Part shown: in pieces, positions 8,214 through 17,046 of the stretch
Position numbering within the stretch: the first letter of the stretch is position 1
How the letters are laid out: every line of letters starts with the position of its first letter
Assembly: GCA_900472295.1 (NCBI GenBank)
Contig: UCIA01000045.1
Location: 30,452 to 79,661 of the forward strand
DNA length: 49,210 nucleotides
Origin: Hyphomicrobiales bacterium
GTDB lineage: Bacteria > Pseudomonadota > Alphaproteobacteria > Rhizobiales > Rhizobiaceae
Reading direction: 5' to 3'
Notes under the pieces: generated by a model
Database searches by the model: none
Seen by the model: only the letters and a program-made list of their open reading frames with translations
What the model was told of the DNA's origin: nothing
Position numbers and translations under genes: made by a program

Positions 8214-9064
8214 GACGCGAAGCTCCGAAGTCGGTAGCCGACTACACGCCGCTGTTTTTTCCGGCGCTGATGCTGATCGTCTTCTTCGTCGTACCGTTCT
8301 CGACGATGATCGCGGTCAGCTTCTTCAAGCGCAATCCGTCCGGCTTCTACACGCCGGATTTCGTCTTCGACAATTACGCCCGCTTCCTGTCGGTGTTCTT
8401 CGGCGGTGTGCTCGGCTTTTCACTGATGCTGGCGGTGCTGGTCGCGGTCTGCTGCGTCGCCATCGCCTTCCCTTTCACCTACCTCCTGACAAGGCGGCCG
8501 CGCCGCGTGCAGACACTATGGCTGGTCGGGTTGTTGTCGGTGTTGTCGCTGTCGGAGGTCATTATCGGCTTTGCCTGGTCGACGCTGTTTTCGCGTACCG
8601 CAGGCATCACCAATTTGTTCGTGGCGATCGGGCTGATGGACAAGCCCGTGGCGCTGCTGCCGAGCTTCGGCGCGGTGCTGACCGGCATGGTCTATCAGGC
8701 GCTGCCCTACACCATCCTGGTGCTGTACCCTGCTTTGGTCCGCCTCGACCCGACATTGCTCGAGGCCGCGCGCACGCTCGGCGCCTCGCCGATCCGCGCC
8801 TTCTTCAACGTCGTCGCACCGGCGCTGCGCAACACCATCGTGGCGACGCTGATCATGGTCTTCGTGTTTGCGCTCGGCTCCTATCTGCTGCCGCAGATCC
8901 TGGGACGACCGCAACACTGGACGCTGTCCGTGCTGATCACCGACCAGGCGATCTACCAGTCCAACATGCCGTTCGCAGCGGCCATGGCGGTGTTCCTGGT
9001 GCTGATCTCGCTGGCGCTGGTCGGACTGACGCTGCTCGTCGGACGCCGGGAGAATGCCCTATGA
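8210..9064 (+). CDS. Polyamine-type ABC importer permease (PotB-like)
   Basis: Membrane permease of 284 residues with about six hydrophobic segments and an EAA loop (DPTLLEAARTLGASPIRAFF). It overlaps both the ATPase before it and the permease after it by 4 nt (ATGA), so the three are translationally coupled. Together with the PotC-like subunit it should form the channel for the PotD-like binding protein. Confidence 0.93.
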   Translation: MRREAPKSVADYTPLFFPALMLIVFFVVPFSTMIAVSFFKRNPSGFYTPDFVFDNYARFLSVFFGGVLGFSLMLAVLVAVCCVAIAFPFTYLLTRRPRRVQTLWLVGLLSVLSLSEVIIGFAWSTLFSRTAGITNLFVAIGLMDKPVALLPSFGAVLTGMVYQALPYTILVLYPALVRLDPTLLEAARTLGASPIRAFFNVVAPALRNTIVATLIMVFVFALGSYLLPQILGRPQHWTLSVLITDQAIYQSNMPFAAAMAVFLVLISLALVGLTLLVGRRENAL

Positions 9065-9864
9065 CCGCAACCTTGCTGCGCCGTGTCTATTTCACCATCG
9101 TCGCTTTGTTCCTGGCGGCGCCGCTGATCGTGGTCGCCGGCGTGTCGGTGAATTCGCGCCAGGAGCTCTCCTTCCCGCCGGTCGGCTTCTCGCTTGCCTG
9201 GTACGCCCAGATCTTCACCGATCCGGAATGGCGGCTGGCGCTGATCCATTCGGTGACGCTTGCCGTCTGTTCGGCGGCGATTGCCGTTGCGGTGGCGCTG
9301 CCGCTGGCCTGGTTCCTGTGGCGGCGCATCGCGCCATGGGCGAACATCTTTCAGGTGCTGGGGCTCGCCCCCTTCATCCTGCCGCCGGTCATCACTGCGC
9401 TCGGCTTCCTCTCCTTTTGGGCGACGGTCGGGCTGTTCGGCCAGTTCTTCACCGCCATCATCAGCCACGCCATCTTCTTCGTGACGCTGCCGCTGGTGAC
9501 GCTGTCGTTGGGCTTTGCCTCGATCGACCGCTCGCTGGTCGAAGCCGCCGCCACCATGGGCGCCGACGACCGCACGGTGCTGAAGACCGTGGTGCTACCG
9601 CTGATCCTGCCCTACCTCGTCTCGGGCTACGCCTTCGCCTTCGTGCTGTCGCTCAACGAATACATCGTCGCCTACATGACGATCGGCTTCACCACCGAGA
9701 CGCTGCCGATCAAGATCTTCAACGCGCTGCGCTACGGCTACACGCCGACAATGGCCGCTGTGTCGGTGTTCTTCGTCGCGGTAGCGGCACTGGTGTTCGG
9801 CTCGATCGCCCGGTTCGGCGATATACGCAGGCTGCTCGGCGCGATGTCGTCGGACGGGAACTGA
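9061..9864 (+). CDS. Polyamine-type ABC importer permease (PotC-like)
   Basis: Membrane permease of 267 residues with about six hydrophobic segments. The EAA loop IDRSLVEAAATMGADDRTVL is near the middle. The ATG at 9061 lies in the 4-nt overlap with the PotB-like gene; the same frame stays open far upstream but that part is antisense-like shadow. Last gene of the ureohydrolase operon. Its 3' end overlaps, on the other strand, the end of a small membrane-protein gene. Confidence 0.93.
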   Translation: MTATLLRRVYFTIVALFLAAPLIVVAGVSVNSRQELSFPPVGFSLAWYAQIFTDPEWRLALIHSVTLAVCSAAIAVAVALPLAWFLWRRIAPWANIFQVLGLAPFILPPVITALGFLSFWATVGLFGQFFTAIISHAIFFVTLPLVTLSLGFASIDRSLVEAAATMGADDRTVLKTVVLPLILPYLVSGYAFAFVLSLNEYIVAYMTIGFTTETLPIKIFNALRYGYTPTMAAVSVFFVAVAALVFGSIARFGDIRRLLGAMSSDGN

Positions 9865-10100
9865 GCGAAGCTCGGCAGCTTTGCATTGCGAGACTTCAGA
9901 ATGCGGCAAATCTGGACCAGATTCAGAAGCACAAAGAAAACGTTCCAGCCAACGACGTTCATGAGTGGCGCCGGCTGGCTATAGAAATACACCGCAAGAC
10001 AGATTGCAGCGGCTGTGGTGAGAATCCTCAGCCGCAAAATGTCCAGCGTGAAGTAGGCGACCACATACATGATGTTCGCCATGTTTATCAGAACGTCCAT
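9738..10100 (-). CDS. Small membrane protein, Popeye-like
   Basis: A 120-residue reading frame starting at ATG 10100. The first 75 residues look real: MDVLINMANIMYVVAYFTLD leads into hydrophobic segments (about 28-45 and 50-68) ending in LVQICRILKSR, which resembles the membrane part of Popeye-like proteins in rhizobia. The last 42 residues lie antisense to the PotC-like gene and look like read-through of a non-coding frame, suggesting loss of the original stop or a 3' truncation. Function unknown. I am fairly sure of the N-terminal part and unsure of the C-terminus. Confidence 0.55.
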   Translation of the reverse strand: MDVLINMANIMYVVAYFTLDILRLRILTTAAAICLAVYFYSQPAPLMNVVGWNVFFVLLNLVQICRILKSRNAKLPSFAQFPSDDIAPSSLRISPNRAIEPNTSAATATKNTDTAAIVGV

Positions 10101-10128
10101 GTCCCTGGTTTCCAATTGGGCTGGGCAC

Positions 10129-10287
10129 TCAGATGAGGCTGTCCTTGAAATGTTCCCGGACGGCATAGGAGATCGCACCGCGGCGAATGCCTATGTCCTT
10201 CAGGATGTGGTCAGGCAGTTCCTGCAAGGCCCTCTCGGCCCTGCGTGCTCTGAGCCCGATCGAAACGCGCTTCAGGTAGTGAAACAT
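10129..10287 (-). CDS. DUF1127 small protein
   Basis: A 52-residue basic protein starting at ATG 10287 after GGAGAAA. The core ALQELPDHILKDIGIRRG is the DUF1127 (YjiS-like) signature. Short Arg-rich DUF1127 proteins are common in alphaproteobacteria, where some have been linked to RNA turnover and phosphate or stress responses. It lies 28 nt upstream of the Popeye-like gene on the same strand. Its specific role is not readable. Confidence 0.85.
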   Translation of the reverse strand: MFHYLKRVSIGLRARRAERALQELPDHILKDIGIRRGAISYAVREHFKDSLI

Positions 10288-10374
10288 CGGTTTTCTCCAT
10301 TCGTGAGGAATCGCGGCACCGGAATGCGGCATGCCGCTCCGAGCGCCGTCAGTTATTGCTTACTGGTTGGATGA

Positions 10375-10405
10375 CGCTGCCTCGCTTTGATCACGCGAGG
10401 CAGCG
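10375..10405 (-). terminator. Hairpin downstream of DUF4242 gene
   Basis: CGCTGCCTCGC (10375-10385) and GCGAGGCAGCG (10395-10405) form a perfect 11-bp stem with a 9-nt loop, 11 nt beyond the DUF4242 stop. There is no T tract on the minus strand, so it is terminator-like only by position and stability. Confidence 0.5.
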
Positions 10406-10416
10406 ACTGGAGGTCG

Positions 10417-10713
10417 TCAGGCCGCCGCCGTCATCGGATCGTTGCGGAGGATGACCGTGTCGAGGATCGGGTAGAACTCCTCACCGGGCATGCCGACGCG
10501 CTTGGCGTGATCGCGGATGGCTTCGCCGTCTTTGGCCTCGTAGATGCAGAAGGTGCCGATGCGCCCATCCGGTTCGTGCACGACATAGCTGCGGATCCAG
10601 CTGACCGTGCCCGACATCTGTTCCTTGGCGACCTTTGCCGATTTGGCGCCGGCGGCTTCGAGTTCCTGCAGTGATGCCCAAGCGCTGGGGCGGCGGATGA
10701 CAAACAGGTTCAT
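10417..10713 (-). CDS. DUF4242 family protein
   Basis: A 98-residue soluble protein recognisable as DUF4242 by its pattern FVIRRPSAWASLQELEAAG, then WIRSYVVHEPDGRIGTFCIY and the end EEFYPILDTVI. Members are small ferredoxin-like-fold proteins, and one actinobacterial member binds nickel; no function is established here. A GGGAAAG ribosome site precedes ATG 10713. The winged-helix/TPR regulator gene lies 192 nt upstream on the same strand and may control it, which is inference only. Confidence 0.75.
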   Translation of the reverse strand: MNLFVIRRPSAWASLQELEAAGAKSAKVAKEQMSGTVSWIRSYVVHEPDGRIGTFCIYEAKDGEAIRDHAKRVGMPGEEFYPILDTVILRNDPMTAAA

Positions 10714-10905
10714 GATCTTTCCCTTTCGATTTCGCGCCAGCCCTTCGCGGCGCCATTGATTGCCAGGCGTGTCTGCTTGGCTGGGGAAAAATTACCTCCA
10801 GGGGGACTGATCGTCCTTACCGGGACCTGATCTCTGGCTGATCTTTCGCTATCACCGCCGACAAGCTCGATCAGCAGCCGGTCCCATCAAGCAGGCTGCT
10901 GCGGG

Positions 10906-12705
10906 TCAGATGGTGAGTTCTTGCACGGAGCCATCGACAAGCGGCTGGCTCTCGCGCGAAAAGCTCTGGCGAAGCGTTGTGGCTTCCTCTTCCAGGCGCC
11001 GTGATCCGAGCTGGCGGGCCGACCTCTCTGCCGCGGTGATCTCCACTTTCGCTCCGCTGACGTCGCCCGAGCGCAACAAAGCACTGGCGAGCTGCAATCG
11101 AACCCTTGCCGCGTGGTACTCGACGCCTGCACTGGTCCAGAGCTGCCGGGCCAAGAGCAGAAGCCGATGTCCAGTTGGGTCCGCTGGGTCGCAAAGTGCG
11201 GCCTTGGTTTCCGCGATCAATGCCTGCGTTGCAGGTTGCCGCCAGCGTTCCGGCTGAGCATCGATTTCGTCGAGATAGATCGACGCCTGGGCAGAGCGCC
11301 CACCGCGCGCTGCAATGCAGGCTGCGTTCACCAGCAGATTTCCGCGCCGCTGCAGATGGAACCACGACATCCCTTGCAGGGCCCTGTCGAGTGCGGCAAG
11401 CGCCCCATCCAGATCGCCCGTTTGGAACAGAAGCACGGCATTGCCCGGCTCCGCGTCCCAACCCAGCGCATAGGCCTGGTCATAGTCGGCGCGCGCCGAT
11501 GCGAGGTCACCGATCATGGCAAAGATATCGCCGCGAACGCGGAAACCTTCGCCGAGCGACCAGGATTCCTCTGCCGAGAGTTTGGGAAGCGCGTCATTTA
11601 TGCAGGTCAGGGCTTCAGGCAATATCTGCTGCGCCGCGACCACTTCGGCACGATGAAGGTCGCACGCGCCCGAGGTCTGCGCAAAACTTGCGGTGCACCA
11701 GCTTTCGAAGCCTTCGCTCCACTGGCGGGCACGGGGCCAATCGGCATATGTCCTGCAGCTCCAAAGGATATTGCAGTAGACCAGACTACCAGTGATCGGA
11801 TCGACCTGGCTCGAAAGAGCGATCGCCGCCGCGTGGTTTTGCTGCTCGCTGCCCTCATCGATCTTGCCGAGGGCGAGATTGAAAAAACCTTTGTATGTCA
11901 GAGTTAGAGCTCGCAGGCCGGGATCGTCGCCATTTTCGGCTATCGTGTAAGCGGCTGACGCCAGTTGCAGGGCTTCCTCGGGACGTCCGCCCGAGGATGC
12001 CAAGCGCGCCCTCATCCACAGCAGATAGGCTTGCGTGCTATCGTCCGGCGACTGAGACAGCAGCGACGCAGCACGTTCCAGCCACCCCTCTGCGACGGCA
12101 CCTGACCCGCGCTCGGCCTGGATCTTGGCGAGCGTGACAGCCGATCTGGCAGCGCGGGCAAAGTCGCCTGCCTCGACATGGGCCGCCACAGCGCGGGCCA
12201 GCACAGGAATCGCCTCGGTCGGTCGCCCGCCACATTCAACCACCAGCGCCCAGAGATCGACATCGGCAGGAGAGAGAGCCTCATTGTCCGCCAAATGCGC
12301 GAACAGTCTTGCAGCCGCGCTCCAATCGCGCAGGGCTGCCAGCCTGCGGGCCTCGGCAAGCTTGTCGTCCCCTTGGAGCGAGGCAGGCTGCACATATCCC
12401 AATCCCGGTTCATCGATGGCGAAGCGATAACCGTGGCGGACGTAGCTGTGTATTGCGTCCTGCAACCCGCCCGCAGCAAGCGCTTTGCGGGTGAGGCTGA
12501 CGACGCGCTGTAGCGATGCTTCCGTCACAATGACGTCCGGCCACAGAGCGTCCATCAGCTCGTCTTTGGGAACCACCCTGCCGGCGTTGCGCACCAGATA
12601 AACAAGCAGGTCGAAGACAAGCGGCTGGATCTTCTGCCCAACGCCGCTTAGCGACAGCTTGCGGGCAGCTTCATCAAGTTCGAATTGTCCAAACGCGTGT
12701 TGCAT
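10906..12705 (-). CDS. Winged-helix DNA-binding protein with TPR-like repeats
   Basis: A 599-residue cytoplasmic regulator. Residues 1-100 form an OmpR/CadC-type winged helix (FGQFELDEAARKLSL, then LVYLVRNAGRVVPKDELMDA and SLQRVVSLTRKAL). The remaining 500 residues are Ala/Leu-rich helical repeats of TPR type, with no transmembrane segment, receiver domain or nucleotide-binding motif seen. Such one-component proteins are usually transcription factors whose repeats sense a protein or small ligand. ATG 12705 follows GATGAGG; an in-frame TTG at 12726 is possible. Target genes are unknown; the DUF4242 gene downstream and the MATE gene upstream are candidates. Confidence 0.82.
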   Translation of the reverse strand: MQHAFGQFELDEAARKLSLSGVGQKIQPLVFDLLVYLVRNAGRVVPKDELMDALWPDVIVTEASLQRVVSLTRKALAAGGLQDAIHSYVRHGYRFAIDEPGLGYVQPASLQGDDKLAEARRLAALRDWSAAARLFAHLADNEALSPADVDLWALVVECGGRPTEAIPVLARAVAAHVEAGDFARAARSAVTLAKIQAERGSGAVAEGWLERAASLLSQSPDDSTQAYLLWMRARLASSGGRPEEALQLASAAYTIAENGDDPGLRALTLTYKGFFNLALGKIDEGSEQQNHAAAIALSSQVDPITGSLVYCNILWSCRTYADWPRARQWSEGFESWCTASFAQTSGACDLHRAEVVAAQQILPEALTCINDALPKLSAEESWSLGEGFRVRGDIFAMIGDLASARADYDQAYALGWDAEPGNAVLLFQTGDLDGALAALDRALQGMSWFHLQRRGNLLVNAACIAARGGRSAQASIYLDEIDAQPERWRQPATQALIAETKAALCDPADPTGHRLLLLARQLWTSAGVEYHAARVRLQLASALLRSGDVSGAKVEITAAERSARQLGSRRLEEEATTLRQSFSRESQPLVDGSVQELTI

Positions 12706-12802
12706 CGCCTCATCCCGATGCGACAATCTACCCTATCAGCTTTGACTAGGGGAGAGCCTGGGCGAATGCGGCAAGGATGAGGCTAGTAGCCAACGGCAGT
12801 TA

Positions 12803-12823
12803 GCCGCCGGATTGTCCGGCGGC
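12803..12823. terminator. Hairpin between MATE and regulator genes
   Basis: GCCGCCGG (12803-12810) and CCGGCGGC (12816-12823) form a perfect 8-bp stem with a 5-nt loop just past the MATE stop codon. A T-rich run (GTTTTGTTCTT) follows only on the plus strand, where no gene ends, so its orientation as a terminator is uncertain. Confidence 0.45.
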
Positions 12824-12834
12824 CGTTTTGTTCT

Positions 12835-14238
12835 TCAATGCCCAAACACGAGCGGCGGCGCTATCCGATCGCGCCGCAGCCAGCGTGCCAGCAGCAGCGC
12901 CGCGACCACGGCCAGCCCTGAAGCCAGGCCGATCCAGATGCCGGCGCCGCGGAGGCCGAAATGGAAGGCCAGCAGCACGCCAAGCGGCAGGCCGATGCCC
13001 CAATAGCCGATCGCGGCGTAGATCATCGGCACCTTGGTGTCGTGCAGGCCGCGCAGCATGCCGGCGGCAACGGCTTGAGCGCCGTCGAAGATCTGGAACA
13101 GCGCGGCAAAGGCCAGGAACGACACGGCCAGCGCGATCACCCTGGCATTGACCGGGTCGTTCATGTCGATGAAAGCGCTGATCAACAGATGCGGCCACAG
13201 CACCATGACCAGCGCCATCAGCGCCATGGACGAGACGCCGATGACGAAGGCGGTCCAGCCGGCGCGCGAAACGCCTTCCGGATTGCCGGCGCCATGGGCC
13301 AGCCCGACGCGCACGGTGACCGCCTGGTTGAGGCCGAGCGGCACCATGAAGGAGATCGACGCGATCTGGATGGCGATGGCGTGCGCGGCCAGCGAATCCG
13401 CATCGATCAGGCCCATCAGCAAGGCTGCCGCATTGAAGATCGTCACCTCGAAGGCGAGGATGCCGGCGATCGGCAGGCCAAGCCGCAGCAGGCCCTTGAA
13501 GCGCGGCCAGTCGGACCGCCAGAAGCGGCCGAACAGGCGGTAGCGGCGGAACTTCTTCTCCAGCATCACCACCGCGGCCAGGCCGCCGAACATCAGCATG
13601 CTCGACAGCGTCGTCGCCAGCCCCGACCCGGCAATGCCCATCGAGGTGACGCCGAGATTGCCGAACATGAACACCCAGTTGAAGAAGACATTGCAGGCGA
13701 CGGCGACGAAAACGATGATCAGCGCCCAGCCCGGCCGCTCCAGCGCCGAGATGAAGGAGCGCAATACGATGTAGCCGTAGAACGGCAGCACCGCCCATTC
13801 CAGCCAGCGCAGATAGATGCCGGCCTGGTGGGCGAGCGCCGGCTCCTGGCCCATGGCCAGCAGAATGGCCTCACCGTGCCAAAGCACGAACCAGATCGGG
13901 ATCGAGATCAGGATCGCCAGCCACAGGCCCTGGCGCACGGTGCGGCGCAGGTCGCGCACCGAATAGCGGCGGCGGCCGAGCTCGGTGGCGATCATCGGCG
14001 ACGTCGCCAGCATCAGGCCGAGGCCGAAGATCAGCGGCATGAAATAGAGATTGGCGCCGAGCGCGCCGCTGGCCAGCGTGTCGGGCCCAAGACGACCCAT
14101 CATCATGACGTCGGTGGCAGTCATCGCCGTCTGGCCGAGATTGGTCAGCACCATCGGCCAGGCCAGCGCCAGCGTCGCCCTGATTTCCTGACGCCAAAGA
14201 TTTTCCGGCGCACGAGCGCCGGCTTCGATCGCAGACAT
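12835..14238 (-). CDS. MATE-family efflux transporter
   Basis: A 467-residue inner-membrane antiporter of the multidrug and toxic compound extrusion family (NorM-like). About twelve hydrophobic segments arranged as two similar halves are visible; the first begins RATLALAWPMVLTNLGQTAM, and each half has the family's conserved Gly/Pro/Asn-rich loops. It should export cationic drugs or metabolites in exchange for sodium ions or protons. ATG 14238 has an AGGACA site close by; the frame stays open a further 73 codons upstream, but that stretch is Arg/Ser-rich with no ribosome site. The natural substrate is unknown. Confidence 0.9.
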   Translation of the reverse strand: MSAIEAGARAPENLWRQEIRATLALAWPMVLTNLGQTAMTATDVMMMGRLGPDTLASGALGANLYFMPLIFGLGLMLATSPMIATELGRRRYSVRDLRRTVRQGLWLAILISIPIWFVLWHGEAILLAMGQEPALAHQAGIYLRWLEWAVLPFYGYIVLRSFISALERPGWALIIVFVAVACNVFFNWVFMFGNLGVTSMGIAGSGLATTLSSMLMFGGLAAVVMLEKKFRRYRLFGRFWRSDWPRFKGLLRLGLPIAGILAFEVTIFNAAALLMGLIDADSLAAHAIAIQIASISFMVPLGLNQAVTVRVGLAHGAGNPEGVSRAGWTAFVIGVSSMALMALVMVLWPHLLISAFIDMNDPVNARVIALAVSFLAFAALFQIFDGAQAVAAGMLRGLHDTKVPMIYAAIGYWGIGLPLGVLLAFHFGLRGAGIWIGLASGLAVVAALLLARWLRRDRIAPPLVFGH

Positions 14239-14526
14239 TGTCCTGCTCTTTCCGATTGCGGCGCGTCGGCGCGAAGGCCGGAAGCCACACTTCCAAACGG
14301 CAAAACCGTCGGTTTCGCTGCGTTTGCGTCGCTCTCTTGAACGAAATGCGACTTTAAGGCAAGGGAGGACGGACAGGCAGCCATTGAGCCAGAGGCGTTG
14401 CGGGGACCTCGCATGAGCAGCCGGAGATGGCTGGCAAGAGGGGGCCGCCTCGTTCACTTGCAGGCAGTCGACTGCTACGGATTACCGAAACCGGTCCGCT
14501 TCCCAATTCGCCCCGGAGAACTGACC
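14239..14526. other. Divergent intergenic region, MATE/AraC
   Basis: A 288-bp gap between the divergent MATE and AraC genes. No perfect long palindrome, repeat-family copy, RNA gene or good promoter hexamer pair was found by eye. It presumably contains both promoters. Confidence 0.4.
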
Positions 14527-15444
14527 ATGACGTTCAGGCGCAGAAAGAACCCCGCCGCGATCCCGCGAACGGCGCCGGCTTTCGAGCATATCGTCACCGA
14601 GGCAAGCGACAGTTTTCTGTGGCGGCTCGACGACTATCCCTGGGAACGCAATGTCTGGAATTTTCATCCGGAATACGAAATCCATCTGCTGCGGAAGTCT
14701 TCCGGTGTCGTGCTGGTCGGCGATCACATCGGCGAGTTCGGTCCCGGCTACCTGACCATCGTCGGCGGCGGGCTGCCGCATGACTGGGTAACCGCAGTGC
14801 AGCCCGGCGAGCTGATCGAGGGCCGCGACATCGTTCTGCAGTTCGACGCGGAGCGGCTGCGCGGATCGGCCGGGTTGTTGCCGGAACTGCGCGAGTTGGA
14901 GCCGTTCCTGGAACGATCTCTGCGCGGCATCGTCTTTCACGGCCACACAGCGCTCGAAGGCGCCGCGCTGATGGAACGGATGGGCACGGTGCACGGGCTT
15001 GCCCGGCTCTGCCTGTTCCTCGAACTGGTGGACCTGCTGGCCAGGACCGACGAGTATGAGCTTTTGTCGTCGCCGGATTTCTCGCCCGCACTCGACGCAA
15101 CCTCGCTGGACATCATCCAGCGCACGCTGACCCATCTGTTCCAGCATTTCGCCGAAGATCTGAAACTGCCGGAAGTGGCGGAACTGGCCGGGATGAGCGA
15201 AAGCACATTTTCGCGCTTCTTCCAGAAAAACACCGGCAATTCCTTCAGCGACCACATCGCCAAGCTACGGCTCTGGCAGGCCTGCAAGCTGCTGGCCGAC
15301 AGCGATATTCCGATCACCGACATCTGCTTCCAGGTCGGCTACATGAACATCTCCAACTTCAACCGCGCCTTCCTGCGCAAGCACAGGATGACGCCGTCAT
15401 CCTACCGCAGGCTGTCGCGGCAGCGGCTGACACTGCGCGCCTGA
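14527..15444 (+). CDS. AraC-family transcriptional regulator
   Basis: A 305-residue regulator with an N-terminal cupin-type sensing domain (about residues 20-180, including WNFHPEYEIHLL and GDHIGEFGPGYLTIVGGGLPH) and a C-terminal double helix-turn-helix (about 200-300). LPEVAELAGMSESTFSRFFQ and ITDICFQVGYMNISNFNRAF are the two AraC DNA-binding helices. The start at 14527 follows GGAGAA and is preferred over longer in-frame starts. It sits 228 nt upstream of and co-directional with a sugar/polyol importer and dehydrogenase operon, which it probably activates in response to the polyol or its product. Confidence 0.92.
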   Translation: MTFRRRKNPAAIPRTAPAFEHIVTEASDSFLWRLDDYPWERNVWNFHPEYEIHLLRKSSGVVLVGDHIGEFGPGYLTIVGGGLPHDWVTAVQPGELIEGRDIVLQFDAERLRGSAGLLPELRELEPFLERSLRGIVFHGHTALEGAALMERMGTVHGLARLCLFLELVDLLARTDEYELLSSPDFSPALDATSLDIIQRTLTHLFQHFAEDLKLPEVAELAGMSESTFSRFFQKNTGNSFSDHIAKLRLWQACKLLADSDIPITDICFQVGYMNISNFNRAFLRKHRMTPSSYRRLSRQRLTLRA

Positions 15445-15672
15445 AACCGGCCTTCCTCGCCCCATCGGTACTCATGTGACAGAGGCCGTTCAGGTAGGCC
15501 AGATTTTGCACCGCACAATGCATAAAAGTACAGGTCTGCTGCAACGATGCTTCTAGCTTGACCTTTAGCAACTCCTCATTTTGGCGATGGGTAGCTGGTC
15601 GCTCGGGCGATGGTGAGGATCGCCAGACCGAGAACATCTGCTTCCTGCGAAGGTTCCTGGAGGAGAAAATCA

Positions 15673-16944
15673 ATGAAACCAATTCGGCTCGCTGCGGGCA
15701 TAAGCGCAGCTTTCATGCTTACCACCACGCTTTCGACCATGGCATTGGCGGCGCCGGTCTGCTCGGCGCCGGTCAAGGTGCTGGCGCAGCCGCGCGACGG
15801 CCTTACGCTGCTGGAGGAGTCCAAGGACGAATTCCAGAAGCTCGCCGGCGCCAGCTTCCAGATCGACTATCTCAACGAAAACGACCGCCGGGCGAAATCG
15901 CGCGCCGATGCATCCACCGTCGGCAACTACAATGTCTATTATGTCGACGAAGCCAATGTCGCTTTGTTCGCCTCGTCGAAATGGATCGTGCCGCTGACCG
16001 ATTACTATCCGGCCGACTATGACTATGCCGATTTCGATCCGGGCCGGCAGAAGGTCGCGACATATGACGGCAAGGTCTGGTTCGCGCCGCTGACCGGCGG
16101 CGGCGACCTGATGGTCTATCGCAAGGATGTGCTGGAAGCCGCCGGTATCCAGCCGCCGAAGACGCTGGACGAGCTGATCGCCGCCGTACCGAAGCTGACC
16201 AATCCGGACAAGGGCATGTACGGCATTGCGCTGCGCGGCGCGCGCGGTTCGGGCGCCAATGTCTGGCGCTGGATGCCGTTCTTCAAGGCCTATGGCGGAA
16301 AGTGGTTCGACGGCGACAAGCCGGCTTTCAATTCCGAGGCCGCCGTCAAGGCGACCGAGACCTATTTGAAGCTGTTCAAGGATTCGGCGCCGGGCACGCA
16401 GACCGGCAGCTGGGATGAATCGACCGGCGCATTCCTCTCCGGCCAGGTCGCCATCCTGGTCGAATCGACGCCGCTGTCGGGCATGGCGGTCGACCCGAAG
16501 ACATCGCAAGTCGTCGGCAAGATCGGCTTCCTGCCACCGCCTTCGCCGCTGACCGGCGGCGGCTACGGCCATGGCCTCGCCATCGCGGCCAAGGCCAATG
16601 CCGATGACGCCGCGAAGCAATGCGCCGGCCTGTTCATCGCCTGGGCGACGTCGAAGGAAAACGAGAAGCGCCGGCTCGACGCGCACCAGTTCGGCGAGCT
16701 CAACCGCACCAGCATCCTGTCCAGCAAGGAGTTCGCCGACATTTACGGCGCCGATCTCGGCCAGGCGCTTGCCGAGACCGGCAAGGTGACGGCGGTGAAC
16801 TTCTGGCAGGATCCGCGCTGGCCGGATCTCGGCGACCGCTGGGGCATCATCCTGGAAGAGCTGGTCACCGGCACGCGCACCGACGTCAAGGGCGGCCTCG
16901 ACGAACTCGAAGCCTACGCCAACGAGCTGGTGAAAAAGAAGTAA
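15673..16944 (+). CDS. Sugar/polyol ABC importer, substrate-binding protein
   Basis: Periplasmic binding protein of the family-1 (maltose/polyol, CUT1) type, 423 residues. A signal peptide is clear (residues 1-25, MKPIRLAAGISAAFMLTTTL to ALAAP). Conserved features include WFAPLTGGGDLMVYRKDVLE in the hinge region and ISEN-like ligand-site segments. ATG 15673 follows GGAGGAG. It heads an operon with two permeases, a polyol dehydrogenase and an ATPase, so a sugar alcohol such as xylitol, sorbitol or arabitol is the likely ligand. Confidence 0.92.
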   Translation: MKPIRLAAGISAAFMLTTTLSTMALAAPVCSAPVKVLAQPRDGLTLLEESKDEFQKLAGASFQIDYLNENDRRAKSRADASTVGNYNVYYVDEANVALFASSKWIVPLTDYYPADYDYADFDPGRQKVATYDGKVWFAPLTGGGDLMVYRKDVLEAAGIQPPKTLDELIAAVPKLTNPDKGMYGIALRGARGSGANVWRWMPFFKAYGGKWFDGDKPAFNSEAAVKATETYLKLFKDSAPGTQTGSWDESTGAFLSGQVAILVESTPLSGMAVDPKTSQVVGKIGFLPPPSPLTGGGYGHGLAIAAKANADDAAKQCAGLFIAWATSKENEKRRLDAHQFGELNRTSILSSKEFADIYGADLGQALAETGKVTAVNFWQDPRWPDLGDRWGIILEELVTGTRTDVKGGLDELEAYANELVKKK

Positions 16945-16952
16945 TCCTCCCG

Positions 16953-17008
16953 CCCGCGGCGCGCGGTCCGCGGCATTCGATCGGATGCCGGGACCTGTGC
17001 GCCGCGGG
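16953..17008 (+). terminator. Branched intercistronic hairpin after binding-protein gene
   Basis: Outer stem CCCGCGGCGC (16953-16962) with GCGCCGCGGG (16999-17008), and inner stem CGGCAT (16971-16976) with ATGCCG (16985-16990). It lies between the binding-protein and first permease genes and has no T run, so it probably stabilises the upstream message or causes partial termination. Confidence 0.5.
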
Positions 17009-17046
17009 TTCTCCCCTTCCCGAAAGGCACAGCCCGAGGATAGGCA

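Noticed and set aside
12961..14340. A 459-residue plus-strand open frame antisense to the MATE gene
   Set aside because: His/Gln/Arg-rich with no domain; the MATE gene on the other strand has clear membrane segments.
15445..15672. AraC-type operator upstream of the polyol importer
   Set aside because: AT-richer DNA with several TGCA words is present, but no convincing direct repeat or -35/-10 pair with normal spacing could be defined.
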